From the NCBI GenBank assembly GCA_009733575.1, contig ML769423.1, positions 248,001 to 312,000 on the forward strand: a stretch of 64,000 nt of DNA. The letters run 5' to 3'. The position numbers and the translations under genes are program-made. The notes below the pieces were generated by a model. The model worked only from the letters and a program-made list of their open reading frames with translations. It was not told the origin of the DNA and searched no databases. This document shows, piece after piece, positions 12,055 through 23,900 of the stretch; positions within the stretch are counted from its first letter, which is position 1; every line of letters begins with the position of its first letter. Source of the stretch: Gymnopus androsaceus JB14 (Eukaryota; Basidiomycota; Agaricomycetes; Agaricales; Omphalotaceae).

Positions 12055-13070
12055 TGATCCTAGTCTTATTTTGTCCAACTGTTGAACAAAATGATAATTA
12101 AACTAATAAGGTAATTAGCTTCATGAATAAACAGGTACATGTAGAGAAGACTTACCCTCAGATTGACATGAGTAAATAGATATCAAACAACTGAGGGTGA
12201 TGAGTGAGAATGGTCTGTATAAGTATGATAGACCAACTACCAGGACAGCTTTTCTCAAAGAAAGTGGTTTTATACTTAATTAATTCTTAGAATATTTCTA
12301 AGAAATGGGTGATTATGAAGTAAAAGCAAGAGTGAAAGTGATAAAGTAAAGTGAATTAAGTACTATCTTATATCCTCTGCAAACTTTAGTTTAAAGTAAA
12401 ATACCAAATCAGCTGTGTAAGTAATAAAGTAAAGTAAGTTATTCAAAGTATTAGTAAAGTTAAATAGGTAGCACAAAAGAAAGCCATGAGCAAGGCATAA
12501 GTTTTATACAGAAAATACTAAGCAGAGAGTATATGAGTCCTACCAAATTGTAGTGGTAGTAAAGTGAGAGTAGATAGGATGAGATGGTAGAGGTAAGAGT
12601 TGAAGAGAGGTGGTGTCAATGAGGACCCATTGGGTCTTTATATATATTTGGGAAAAATCACATGATTTTCAGAGGGAGCAATATAAACTGTTCATTGTCT
12701 TGCCAAACTGGTAACAATGGCAAAGTTGTCTATTGTTCCTAACTAGGAAATAATAGCTAGCATATAAAGGGCCCCCTACTTCTGTCCTAGATCTCAGAGC
12801 TCCCTCCTGGCTCCAACCTTCTCCTTTACATTACTTCAAGTTCCTTGCTTCTTCTTTACATTACTTAAGAAATGCTTATGTTCCTTAAGTATTTTTCAAG
12901 TAAGTATTTCTCTTAGGAAACAATCATTCATGTTATAGTGTGAGAATTTAGTTGTATACCTAATAAGTAGTTATTACTTACTGACTTAATTACTTACTTA
13001 CTTACTTGATGATAGATACTTACTCAAGTGCAATATCTTTCTTTCTTTTTTATTTACTATTTACCCGACA
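12055..13070 (+). repeat. putative 3' LTR of truncated retroelement
   Basis: Begins with TG directly after the polypurine tract. A plausible end, TACCCGACA, is near 13070. No second copy of this LTR is in the window, so its right boundary is inferred. The interior is AT-rich with many TTACTTA/AAGTAA motifs and a TATATATAT stretch near 12640. It differs in sequence from the LTR start at 49951, so the two elements belong to different subfamilies despite sharing the antisense gene. Confidence 0.4.
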
Positions 13071-15690
13071 CACACCAAAAAATATAATTGCATTTTACTC
13101 AATTACTTAAGTGATACTTAGGTGATAAGTGCTAGACAACTAATTTGTTGCTTTATGCTAAGCAAAAGCTGGTCCCAGGGACCACAGAAATCATGCCTCT
13201 ATCACACATTGTATTGCATTTTGTCAGAACTGACCTTCTCATTGAAGGGCAGGTGGTAACACATGTACTGCCTTATCCAAAGGTATATATGCATGTAGCA
13301 GCATGTCCACTTCCATAAAAATTTCTAATGCTCCATCTTTATGTTTAACTCTTGGTATTTTATGGTAAAACAAGCCAACCCATACTATGAGTTCTAGCAG
13401 ATGTTTTGGTATTGGCATGATATTGTAAAGTAAATCATTTATGTAGAATCCAGTGGCTATGTTAGATATTTGGTGTGCACAACCATGTGAGATTAAATCT
13501 ACTATTGTTTTAGCTCCATGAATACAGATTCTCTCTTAGAATCTAGATCAAAGTCCTCCATTTCCCAACCATGGCTCCTGAAATGACTCTGCAATCCTGC
13601 TTTGGAATCACTAGCTAGCAAAAATTGTTTGGGCTCATGTCTCATTCTTGCGGGATATCATCTAGGTCTCATTATACTTACTTGCAAATCTCACTTGGAC
13701 TATTCATATGCTCCCACTGCTTTGAAGTTGCTCAAAACTCTATAGCTTAATTAGACTTGTTCCCCACTTGTCAAGTTGAATTGGCTGATTCACAAAGAAA
13801 TGGTTATAGGTGAATTTGAGTTTTGTCTACCAGTTCATTTCTTTGATCATTTCTGTTCATTGAATTCTTTCTTTTTGCTTATCTTTATTTCTTCATTCAC
13901 TGTTTCTGAGGATTTTGCTTCTAGCCTCAGTACTAATCCTTCTACAGAACCTCTGCTTTTTCCTGCTCTACCAATGCAAAACTCTCCATTGACCAACAAT
14001 GCCTATTTTTGACATATTGAGCAGGACTGTTTAGTGCTTGGCATTGACTCAAAGCCATCCTAGCAAGATCACTGAATGCAAAGAATGTAAATGCGCAGGA
14101 CTGCTAACCATACCCATTCCTCTAATGCTAGGCTACCATATATCTGTAGGGATGGGAGACATAGGTTTCAGCTAGGGTATCTCAATTAGTATGCTCTATC
14201 ATATTTGCAATGTTGTTTATTGTGGCTAACTTGCTTTTTTGATTCCAATGTCACATCAGCATTTCTTGACACCACTTGGAAGGATAACTCCTAGTCCAAG
14301 ACTAGGAGTGGACTTTTCCAGGTCAACATCATCTAGGCCTTCAATGTCACTTAACCCATGCCGCTCATTGCATCATCCTATATCTACTCCAACTACATCT
14401 GGATTGTGACTTCGACATATCATTCGCTCTATTAACCCTCACAACAACCAATGCTCATCACTAGTATGCCATTGATTTGAGGGAGGAGCAGATGCACTAG
14501 GGTCCCCGGAGCCTTTAGAAGTATGGGATCAGTACAAAGACAAGGACAATAGGCCACTGGAGAAGTGCATCTGAGAGCAATCTTGAGTTAGGTGTGCTTA
14601 GAATGTTCAGTCTTGTGTGATGAGAGGGATTATCTGTATGTTGTATGGGTGTAGCTTGGTCCCAGCAGGCTCTGCTTATTTTTGGTAACCTTGATGTCTT
14701 GGAAGTTGGGAATTCAGGATAGATTGCAAGTGCGCTTAGCAATTCAACCATTGTTCTCAAACCAGATCATTGTTTTAAACACCTATGCACCAAGCTACTA
14801 TTGCCATCCCACGTTCAGTCACATCAAACAAGCCTATAGACATAACAAATATGTGTGTGGCCAAAATAAAGACATGAAGGATATCTGATTCTAAAGCTAT
14901 ATTTAGAGGTCCCAAGTCTTGGAAGAAGGAAAGATAGAATAACTGGTCATCTATAGTGAAATAGTAATACAATACATCTTTGTTGGATGAATTGACAAGA
15001 GTGCCTCTCAGTCTTGGTCTAATGCATGGGTGATTGTTTGTATCTGCAACAAGGTAGTTCAAGGTTCCCATACTTCAAGGATGATGATCCACAGGGTACA
15101 GTTTTGGTTTCATTTGACACTATGCACTATATTCACCTGTGATGTGTAGAACTGATCAATCCAGCTATAAACAGTACTCTCAGCATCATCAAAAGTGCTC
15201 TCCAAGCCTCAGGCTCCATCTGCTGTGTTGTTGTAACTTCCTCTACAGCAGTCATCATCTCTGACAATCAAGTATTAGCTATCTACAAGTATTTGTGAAT
15301 ATTCATGATTAAATGACCATGAATATTTGTGGTTCTGAAACAGATATTTCCACTCAAGTAAACATTCATGTCACGAATATATTTGTCAAAAAAATTACTC
15401 TATTCACAAATAACGAATACCAAATATCCGTGAATATTTGCAAATATTTGCTATTCGTGCCCATCTTTATCCCCTTGGATTGATGACAGAACATGTGCAC
15501 TTGCTGTTCTTGAGGACTACCTTATGTGTTGTGTTTGTATAAACTTGTAGAACTTCTAAATGCACTAGTACTTCTATATTATCTTAAGCATCCACTGCAC
15601 TTCAGTGTATGCAACCAAGTATGCTACACTGCTGCTAAGCTGCCATGCAGATGAAACTTGTCATTTCAGCATTGCCCTGAAAAGTCTGCT
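13071..15690. other. long AT-rich stretch without recognised genes
   Basis: No supported coding frame. It contains a perfect short hairpin (ACTCCTAGTC-CAA-GACTAGGAGT, ~14287-14309). An AT-rich zone at about 15285-15460 has repeated GTGAATATT / AATATTCAC and CGAATA motifs and could be a small decayed MITE; its ends are not defined. Confidence 0.4.
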
Positions 15691-15984
15691 GAAATGGAAT
15701 ACTTCATCTGGTTTGTGAAAGATTCCTTTTTGGGTAACCTCTCAGCCTGGTTGAAGGTAATTGTTTTGGCTTCTGTCCAAAACCTATTATCTCAGACAGA
15801 GGCCAAAGTTTCCCACTGCAGATGATCTGGAAGTTCTCATTTTGTTTGTTTAATGAAATACATTTTTTCTACAGTACTCTGAAAAATGACATTTCATATA
15901 TGTATTGAAATTAACTACTTTGCATTATAGCATAATGATTGGCAGTGTGTTAGTTAGAATAAAAAACTAATGTACCTAAATTAT

Positions 15985-18468
15985 TAGTGTGTGGCTCGGG
16001 TATGCCGGGTATGCCAGGTTTCCGGGTTGGGTGGCTGTGCAGGGTCGGGTCGGGTCCAGCTCTGTGGACCCGAGACCCGGCAATATACCTGGATCTATTT
16101 AGGGACAAGAATACCTATGTTTTATAAGGTACATTACAAGACATATTTACCTGTTAAATTAATTAAAAAAAACTCTTAAATTTCTTGTAGAAACGCTCCC
16201 ATCTGGAAAAATTCCCTAGTGCCCAGGAACATATAGGCTGCACTGAGGTACCCACAGGGTGACTAGGACACCCAGGATGTCTAGGCACCCCAGGCACCCC
16301 AAAGAAACCCCCCAAATCCTGTGCATCCTGAGGATAGAAAAGTATCTCTGGGGTGTCCCTGATTATCTCTGGGTGACCCCGGGGTGCCCTGGGAATCCAT
16401 AGAAAAAATATTTAAAATAATATCTTTTTTACCATCTTAGCTTCTTATGCTCATATTTACCTGCTTTGTTTACTTATTCATTATTCATTATTCAAGTCTC
16501 GGTACTTGATACACTTATTATAAATGGTTGTTGTGCTTATTGCTCACTGCTTATTATTGTCTTATTCATTTGGTGTTTCAGCGCTTAAATTCAAGTGACT
16601 CAATTCAAGTGACTCATAATAAACTCAAAGATTGACACCTCACAGGTTTGAACTCTCAGCCTCGCAATCAACTGTATTATATAAGCAATAATGCGAGAGC
16701 TCAAAACCACTGAACTATCTTGATGTAAGATATGGTAGAAACTTTATGCACTATATACACTAACTAGTGGGGTCAGCATCACCTATAAGAAAATTGGTGA
16801 GCACTTGGTCATAAGTGCACATGAAACCATTCTCCCACCATAGTCTACCGAGACTATCTACAATGTTACCAGCAATTATTCTTAGGTAAAAAGGGCCTGA
16901 AAGGCAAAAACTAGACTCAATGTTTTGTCTTTTGGTTAATTTAATTTTGTTGTGGATATAATGTAGCTTTTAATTAAGATGCAGGCAAAAACATCGGATG
17001 GGCGCTTAAATCACGTGCTCGTAAGCACGAGCACATGATCCTTCTCCCAGGGTGTCCCAGGGCTTCCCACAGCTGTCCCAGGGCTGCCCAGAGCTTCCCT
17101 GGATCTCCAGGAATTTGCCCATTTCCCAGGCAGCCCAAGTAACCTGGGCAGCCTAGGATTTTAGCCAAATCCTGAAGGTCTTTGGGCTTGCTTGAGGATA
17201 ATTCCTGATTAACTTCAGAGATACTCAAGGATCCCTAGAATTTGGCCAAAATCCTGGGCTACCTGGGGTGCTTGGGTTGCCTAGTGTTGCCTAGGAATTG
17301 GCCAAATTCCTGGGCATCCCTGAGACTGACCAGGCACACCTGGACCTGCCTGGGCTTTAGGTAGTTTTCCAGATGCCCAGGCGCTTATGGGCGCTTAAAC
17401 ATGCTGAAGGCCATGATGTCATGGTATTTTGGCTCAAAGTGCAATGACATCATGGCCTGCAATCTATTCTGACTATATAAATATGGAAAAAAGTCATAAT
17501 ATATATAGTATTTACAGCGCTTTTCATTGGTCTGCGGAATACAAAAATAAAATAAAATTGAGCGCCTACCTCGGCATCAGCGGCCAAGTGGCTCCAACGG
17601 CACTACAGCTCTTTCCTTCTCCCATAATGTAAAATGCCCTTCTTCTGTAGGGTGCTTACCCGCCTTTGAGGCAAAGTCAATAAACAGATATCAGAAAGGG
17701 GATCTGGAAAGCTTCGGCACTGGGGAGACATTCAAGCGCTTTACAACGGACTCGTTTACGGCGGACTCAAAAGGTCTAAACTTGACCAACACTATGATCC
17801 AGGAGCACCAAGCGACAGGCCCTTCTTTAAGCTCGGCGTCGTCCTACAATCCTAGTCCCACAGTCTTGTATCCCGAGCGTGTTTCAAGTGCTCAGTTCCA
17901 TTTCATCACCTCAGATGAGGTGAGCCGGCAAATCTCCCAGTGTTGACCTTGAACGACAGCATTGTCGTGACTCGTCAAAGCTCCCGGGAGTATGGTTGCG
18001 GCTCGTCCTCCAGTCGGCATTCACACCCCACATAAGAAATCATCCAGCTCAATTAGCAGTCTTCCAGTCCCTCCTTGTTGCACTCCTACACCTTCCCGTT
18101 TGGTCCTTGACCATGCTTCACACCCATCAGTATCGTCCCAACTCTCAGAATACTTACTTGTATATACAAGCATCCAATGAGAATGACTCATTGCATTGAA
18201 CAAGAACTTTACTGTTTACATGCGACGAAATTTATGTTGGATGACATTCAGTATGGGAGAAGGAAAGAGCTGTGGTGCTGCTGATGCCAAGGTAGGCGCT
18301 CAATTTTATTTTATTTTTGTATTCCGCAGACCAATGAAAAGCGCTGTAAGTGTTTATACTACCTCGGAAAACCCGGAACCCGGACCCAGCATCAAACCGG
18401 TATCCAACCTACCGGGTCCAGGTTGGGTTGGCATTTTGGGTACCCAACCTGACCCGAGCCACACACTA
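15985..18468. mobile_element. nested hAT element, 2,484 bp, non-autonomous
   Basis: Ends TAGTGTGTGGC / GCCACACACTA, as in the MITE at 8071-8539. A perfect 8-bp target duplication TAAATTAT lies at 15977-15984 and 18469-18476. The terminal several hundred bases match the MITE in reverse orientation, including the CATGATGTCATGG hairpin at ~17409-17457. The centre (16260-17380) is low-complexity, rich in CCCAGG/CCTGGG and GGGCACCCC-like motifs. No transposase frame is present, so it depends on a transposase supplied elsewhere. It carries a further inverted-repeat element at 17510-18347. Confidence 0.88.
17510..18347. mobile_element. inverted-repeat element with gene-like cargo inside the hAT element
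   Basis: Inverted repeats of about 70 bases start TTACAGCGCTTTTCATTGG (17510) and end in the complement (18347). They include CTGCGGAATACAAAAATAAA and GAGCGCCTACC. The element sits where the MITE copy reads straight through, so it is a later insertion. The inside has a higher GC content and a stretch of open frame: LESFGTGETFKRFTTDSFT, then SSASSYNPSPTVLYPERVSS and AQFHFITSDEVSRQIS (17705-17945), and another open stretch at 17992-18180. These look like captured gene exons; I do not recognise the source. Confidence 0.6.
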
Positions 18469-18850
18469 TAAATTATTCTAAGAGGTTACTTTTTTGGGTA
18501 TTTTTCCCAGCAAATATTTCAGTGAGGCAGTTGTTTACCTGCATCCCAATGTTGCAGGCAGCAGCCCACTAATCTCTTGGTTAAATATCACTGCCCTACT
18601 TCACCAGGCAGCTGCCTAGTCACATCATGACTAAAGCATAATGTGAAATAATTACTTTTGATACATGAGCAAAATGTCAATTTTCAGACTAGCATAGAAA
18701 ATATTTTTTATTGAACAAACAGAATCAAAACATTCAGACTATCCAAAGTGTGAATCTTTGGCCAGGGTCCAAAACCTATTGTTTCAGATGGAAGCTGAAA
18801 CAATCATCTTCAGTCAGGCTGAAAGGCAACCCAAAAAGGTATCTTTTGTG

Positions 18851-19132
18851 AGCTGGGTGATAACAAGCTGGGTTCATTGGTACCAAGTGGTGTAGAGCAA
18901 TCTACACTAAACAACCAGAATACAGGAGTTTGGCTATCAATTTAAATAGCGAGGGTACATTTTCAAAGATTCTGCAAAGAAAATACTCTCTGTCTCTAGA
19001 AGGCAAATGGTGTTTCTTGAAGTGATGCTGGTAGATGATAGAAGGATAGGATCTCTTTTTCTAATCAATCTATATGGATTTGAGGCAATGATAGGGGCAA
19101 CAAAATAACAATAACAGCAAAAAGAACATCCC
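18851..19132. other. short gap without recognised features
   Basis: AT-rich sequence between the inverted-repeat element and the foldback element. Nothing supported. Confidence 0.3.
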
Positions 19133-20125
19133 AGGCTGCCCCAATTTATATCTTCTTAGTTAGACCAAAGTTTAACAATCCACTATCTAATATGAAGTAA
19201 ATCCACAGGAAATTCAGGGTCCTGGATTCCAGGAACCAGCCTGGAATCCATGGACTACAAAGTATAGTAGTCTATGGAATCCATGGTCTGTCACTAGATG
19301 TTGCTAGGCTTTTGCAAAAGATCCTGATAACTTTTAGCACTGACATTTTGGAATAGAAATATATGGCTAGATGATTTGCCAAATATTCTAGCAACCATAT
19401 TTATGTTTACCAAATATTTGTGAGACCATATTTGGAATATTATGTAATTAGGTCAGGTGAGGCTAGGGTAGGGTTAGGGTTAGGGTTAGGGTTAGGGTAT
19501 ATTTTCCAAATTAGCATGTTGAAGCAATATTTTGCAAAATATTATGATTATGTTAGGATTAGGGTTAGGGTTACCAAAAAGGGTATTTAAGCAATGTTTT
19601 GATCAGATCAAAACATTGCCAAACTATGGGTTAGCATTGGTTAGGGTTTAGGGGTTGAGGATGATATGGGGGTGTGGGGGCTTGTCCCCACTGTTAAAAT
19701 ATGCAGGGTTAGGGTTAGGATAATTAGGGTATAGGGATGAAATAAGGTTATGGTTGGATAGCCATCACTACCATGGGGCAGGGGGGGATTTCAGTTTTTT
19801 CCCACGGGCCCTCCTTCACCTGCTATAGCCATTTCTATTTTAGACAATTATGGTGATTTTATTGTTATTTATTCACCAAATATTTTGCAACACAATCTAC
19901 CTATTCCAAATATTTGGTGAATGCTTCAAAAATATCAGTGCTAAAAGTTATAGGGATCTTTTGCAAAATGGCCCACAACACTTATCGTGATTTTTTGCAT
20001 TAAGCTGGCAGAATCAGCTGGGTCTGTGGAATCCACGGACTACAAAATATAGTAAAAATATAGTAATTTATGAAATCCATGGTCTGTGGAGTCCATGGAC
20101 AACAAAATATAGTTGTCTATGGAAT
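19133..20125. mobile_element. small foldback element with telomere-like core
   Basis: Starts with a relative of the foldback terminus at 41361 (AGGCTGCCCCAATTTATATC here, AGGCTACCACAATTTGTATC there), followed by the shared stretch AACAATCCACTATCTAATAT and CCTGGATTCCAG. The arms pair: TTTTGCAAAAGATCCTGATA near 19315 matches the reverse complement of sequence near 19960. Both arms hold GGAATCCATGG units. The centre holds TTAGGG runs. The right terminus is missing at 20125, where an LTR-like TGTTAGGAAC begins. Confidence 0.65.
19468..19716 (+). repeat. interstitial TTAGGG telomere-type repeats
   Basis: About four consecutive TTAGGG units at 19474-19498, two to three at 19558-19572, and shorter runs near 19629-19645 and 19707-19716. 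TTAGGG is the usual telomere repeat of basidiomycetes. These sit in the loop of the foldback element, not at a chromosome end. Confidence 0.85.
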
Positions 20126-20515
20126 TGTTAGGAACATGCTACTGGAGGGAAGCCAAACCTGAAAGAAGTCAAGCCGGGTCAGACCGAAGTATAAACCGAG
20201 ACAACCAAAGTAGTTACCAACCGGTGACACAAGAAGGAAGCGGACCGCAGACTGTCTATTAGGACAGACCCTCACTATGCCAAATGGTCCTGAAGGGAAA
20301 TGAAGCGACAATGCCAAAGGTTGTCGGTGAGTTAAAGACCAAGGCCGGAAAGCGTTGAGTCAAGTATAGGGTTAATCCAAGTCAATATTTAAACTAAAGA
20401 CTACTATACAAGATGAGTTGGCTTATATACGGTAGTCCTTATTGTTAAATAAAGATAATAACTTCCTGTACAGTACTGTATAAGTTGTCCAGGAAGGAGA
20501 ATGATCAGCTGTAGC
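20126..20515 (+). repeat. possible LTR fragment (copia-like start)
   Basis: Begins TGTTAGGAACATGC immediately after truncated foldback sequence. Contains a TATATA-like box (~20425) and AATAAA (~20449), and ends abruptly at the KDZ terminal repeat. TGTTAGG-type starts are common in Ty1/copia LTRs. No second copy is present to prove an LTR. Confidence 0.3.
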
Positions 20516-20710
20516 TGTGAGATTAACGCATAACAACCCGAGAAGTCTTGGGCTGGTTTAATGTGTAACTAACCGATATTAATCGGTGCCCTGGAGCTTT
20601 GGCTGGGGGGCTGGCAGGTTTACCGGATAGCTCCAGATGCCGAGGGAATTATTCCTCGGCATTGCCCAAAATTGTAATTATGTAAGTCAGATAGTGCTTA
20701 AGTCTTACGC
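20516..20710 (+). repeat. left terminal inverted repeat of KDZ element
   Basis: Matches the reverse complement of 37675-37848, including TCTTGGGCTGGTTTAATG, CCCTGGAGCTTTGG, GGCTGGCAGGTTTACCGG and ATTATGTAAGTCAGATAGTG. It differs by an extra ~25-base palindrome-bearing insert at about 20639-20664 (CCGAGG-GAATTATT-CCTCGG) flanked by TGCC on both sides. Just inside lie several CTTACGCATAAC-type motifs (20700-20815). Confidence 0.9.
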
Positions 20711-20927
20711 ATAACTCTTATAACCTCAGAAAATGATATCTAAGTCTTATGCATAACAGATAACACCTTATATCTTGACTAAATTCTTACGCATAACCAA
20801 ATAGCCAAATCTTATATATATACAAGCACTACGCGGGCGCTACAGGTCAAAGCACTACGTATTAGTCCAAAACAAGCAATAGAAAAGACTACGAAACTGC
20901 ACCAGGTTCTGCTACAAGTCCACGGGA

Positions 20928-23900
20928 TCAGGTTACACATTTCGTGGGGCGCCTATCCTCTTTGTTGAGCACAGGATCGAATTCCACTCGATGTTTTTTA
21001 CCCTTCCGTTTGTCGTATCCACTGTGAGAATCACTGATTAGCTCGATCCAGAAGGAACAGGAAACTGAAACGTACCCCTTCATGTAAGTGATATCCTCCA
21101 TAATGGCCACCACGTCCCTCAATGCCAAGAGCGGTCCTTCATGTTCAGCATCAAATTAGCGTGCAAGAACCACCACCTCAAACACACCAGAACGCTTAAC
21201 AATCCACTTTGTCCAGGCCACTCAAAAACATCCCAATTTCCCTCCCCTGCTCCACATGCCACAATTCTTCCCATCTCATTGTGCTCCCACCATGCCGGAC
21301 AGATTGTGGACCACCAAGTCCACCATTGTTCTCCAAACTCTGCTACACCTCCGTAATCCTTTACCATTACCAAACATACCATTTTACGGTTCTTGAACCA
21401 ATCACGAACAATTGCAGGACAACCCTCGGCTGGGTATGCAGATTTCTGAATAAGAAAAAAAAAAAAGAAGGAAAAAATTAGTTAGTATTTGATATTATTC
21501 TCACATGACAGCGCAATTTCAACTCACGGCACCGTTTGGGTTACTGAAACCATAAGCTCTTTCCAGAACCACCCAGGCCTTCATTGCGTTGGACCATTCA
21601 ACCTCCCCCAAGGTGTCTCTGACATCTGTTCCAGGCAGAGGCTACAGCAAACTATCAAAGCCTTCCTGAACCCACGATGGCCAGCCATCCTTTGACGCAA
21701 GGATGTCATTGAGAGCAACGGATATTTCTGACTCACGTGTAATAGACGAGTCGAACGCTTGAGTAGAAGGGTGGGACGCATTGGAATCAGGGGGTTAGAT
21801 GGAGTGGAATCGGAAGCGCTGGATACCATGGCATCGGGAGAGTTGGATGCTGAGGAAGTAGCCTCACCAGAATCAACATCCATGTTGACAAGCATTTCTT
21901 TCCCCTCAACGTCTCCTGGCTTGAGAGTGGATGCTGTAGCATCAGAAGATGGAGTGGAGCCAGGAGCCACGGCATCGGAAGTAGTGGATGCAATGGAATC
22001 AGTGAGCTTGGACGGATTGGACACGGTTGAATTGGAAGTATTGAATGCAATGAAATCAGGCAGCTCGTCCCTTTCATCAGTGAGCTTGTCCCTTTCATCG
22101 ATGAGCTCGTCCCTTTCATCACTCGAGGAAGTAGCCATGGTCATCTTTTCCCCGTTAACCTCTTTGGGTTCAATAGGTGTAGGAGCTGGGTCTGGAGTTG
22201 AACTGTGAGCGAATGCTACGGCATTGCAAGAGTTGGGTGCAGTGGAATCAGAATGATTAGACACATTGGTGAGCTCACCCCTTGCATCACTTGAGGAAGT
22301 AGCTTGGCTGGATTCAATAACCATGTCGTCATCCTGCGTCCCTGGCCCCAAGCCCGGCTGAGGTTCTACAGACATTTTCCCCCCCTGAATGTCTCCAGGC
22401 TCAACAAGCGTAGGAGCCAGATCAGGTTCAACAGCTGTAGAAGAGAGATCATGAGGTATCGAAGTGGGACGGGCAATGGAAAGGGAAACCAGAGGAGGAG
22501 AAAGAGGAATGGAATTCACAGCAGGCCTCTCTCCAAGTGCCGAGGACTCAGCTGCTGCAAATGCAGGCCCAGCCACTGCAGGGTATGGGACTGGTGGGTA
22601 GTTATCTTCGTCAGTCCAAAGCTTCTGCAAACTGTTATAACAGTCGGCAGATAAATCCAAAAACTCCATCCTTCTTTTCAACTCAACAATGTGAAGTGTA
22701 TCCCAAAGCCAGACCTCCATTAGAAGCTCTGCCTTTGACTTGACTGCAAAAAGATATTGTACCGTCTTTTGTGAAGGCAGGACAATAGGGCCATAGACAG
22801 GTACACCATCCTTCTTACGCATTGCAGGTTGAGGTGGCCCAGTATCAGCCTTGGTGGACAACTTGGTTTTTGCCATGTGAGCAAGTCTAGTGGAGGTACG
22901 ATGTGCAGTAGTAGAAGCTGGGGGATTCATAGAGCCTTGATTAGGCTCCTCGGGCAGCTCTGCAGATTCTTCACTGACATTGCGCCCACTCCTCCGTTTC
23001 CGACTTTGTCTACCGCCAGATCCTTCACCTCTCTTCCTCTTCTTCGAAGTGTCTTCAGGAGGATCATCTTCATCTTCATCTTCATTGTCGAATCGAAACA
23101 AAGACGCGTTCTTCAAAATTGAATCCAATGCCAACAACAAAGCGGCGCCTTGACTGCCAGCATTGTTACGTGGGTTGCCGTACCTTGAAGCTTTGAGAAC
23201 AAAAACTATAAGATGACTTCAAGAGGTAGACGGAAGACATACCGGGATCTTCATTCGACATGAACATCATAAACAGTCCAATGACATACTTGAGAAAATA
23301 GTTGGGATGCCAAGTCTCAAACTTCTTAGGATTAAGTCCAGGAGATTCTCCTGAGCTGACCCTGATTACTATAATCAACAATCAAGTTCCTCGCAAAGTC
23401 AGAAACTAACTCATGTCATCATATAGTACTCTTCACCCTCCTTTACCAGCGGCGCACCCCCCACAACAAAGAAATTCAGGCCAGTGCGAACGTGCAGGAG
23501 ATCCAGAAGGGGTTGCAGCAAATTGACTAATCTTCCATGTAAACTGAAAATGGTGGGTTAGTGCCAGTTAAAACACCTCAAATATCTGAACTTACACATC
23601 TCTCACTTCATCTTCCATCACATCCCCAAAGTCATCTTCAGTCAGCGAGCCGCCATCCAACAACCTCTCCTGCAGAGTTGACATCTTCTTAAAAGCAGTT
23701 TCATTCTCCTCCACAACGGAATCCCAGACGGATTGCTCTTCGGCGGCCCACAACTCCCTCGCGATCTTGACAGGGAAGCCCAAGTGATTCGTGCCGCCAC
23801 CAATTGCAGCCTCTGGATTCTCCTTCATTCAACGCTCATATTCCGTCTGAACCTTGGGCCTATACTTTTTGTGGCGCATGTAAAACTTGACATTCTCTGT

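Larger units (their letters stand above)
15713..18850. mobile_element. long-inverted-repeat element, split by hAT insertion
   Basis: The sequence at 15713-15950 (starting TTTGTGAAAGATTCCTTTTT, with CAGCCTGGTTGAAGGTAATT and GTCCAAAACCTATT) matches, with divergence, the reverse complement of 18640-18850. These are arms of an outer element of about 650 bp after removing the nested hAT element and one target copy. The outer ends are approximate and no target duplication was identified. Confidence 0.55.

Noticed and set aside
16630..16720. tRNA-like sequence (GGTTTGAACTCTC and a possible stem)
   Set aside because: No A box, no acceptor stem and no cloverleaf could be drawn.
20126..20515. Left half of the gypsy gag interrupted by the KDZ element
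   Set aside because: No gag-like frame could be found in this stretch; it looks like an LTR of another element.
21759..22208. Plus-strand ORF of 149 codons opposite cargo gene A
   Set aside because: It mirrors a repetitive Ser/Asp-rich minus-strand exon; no independent support.
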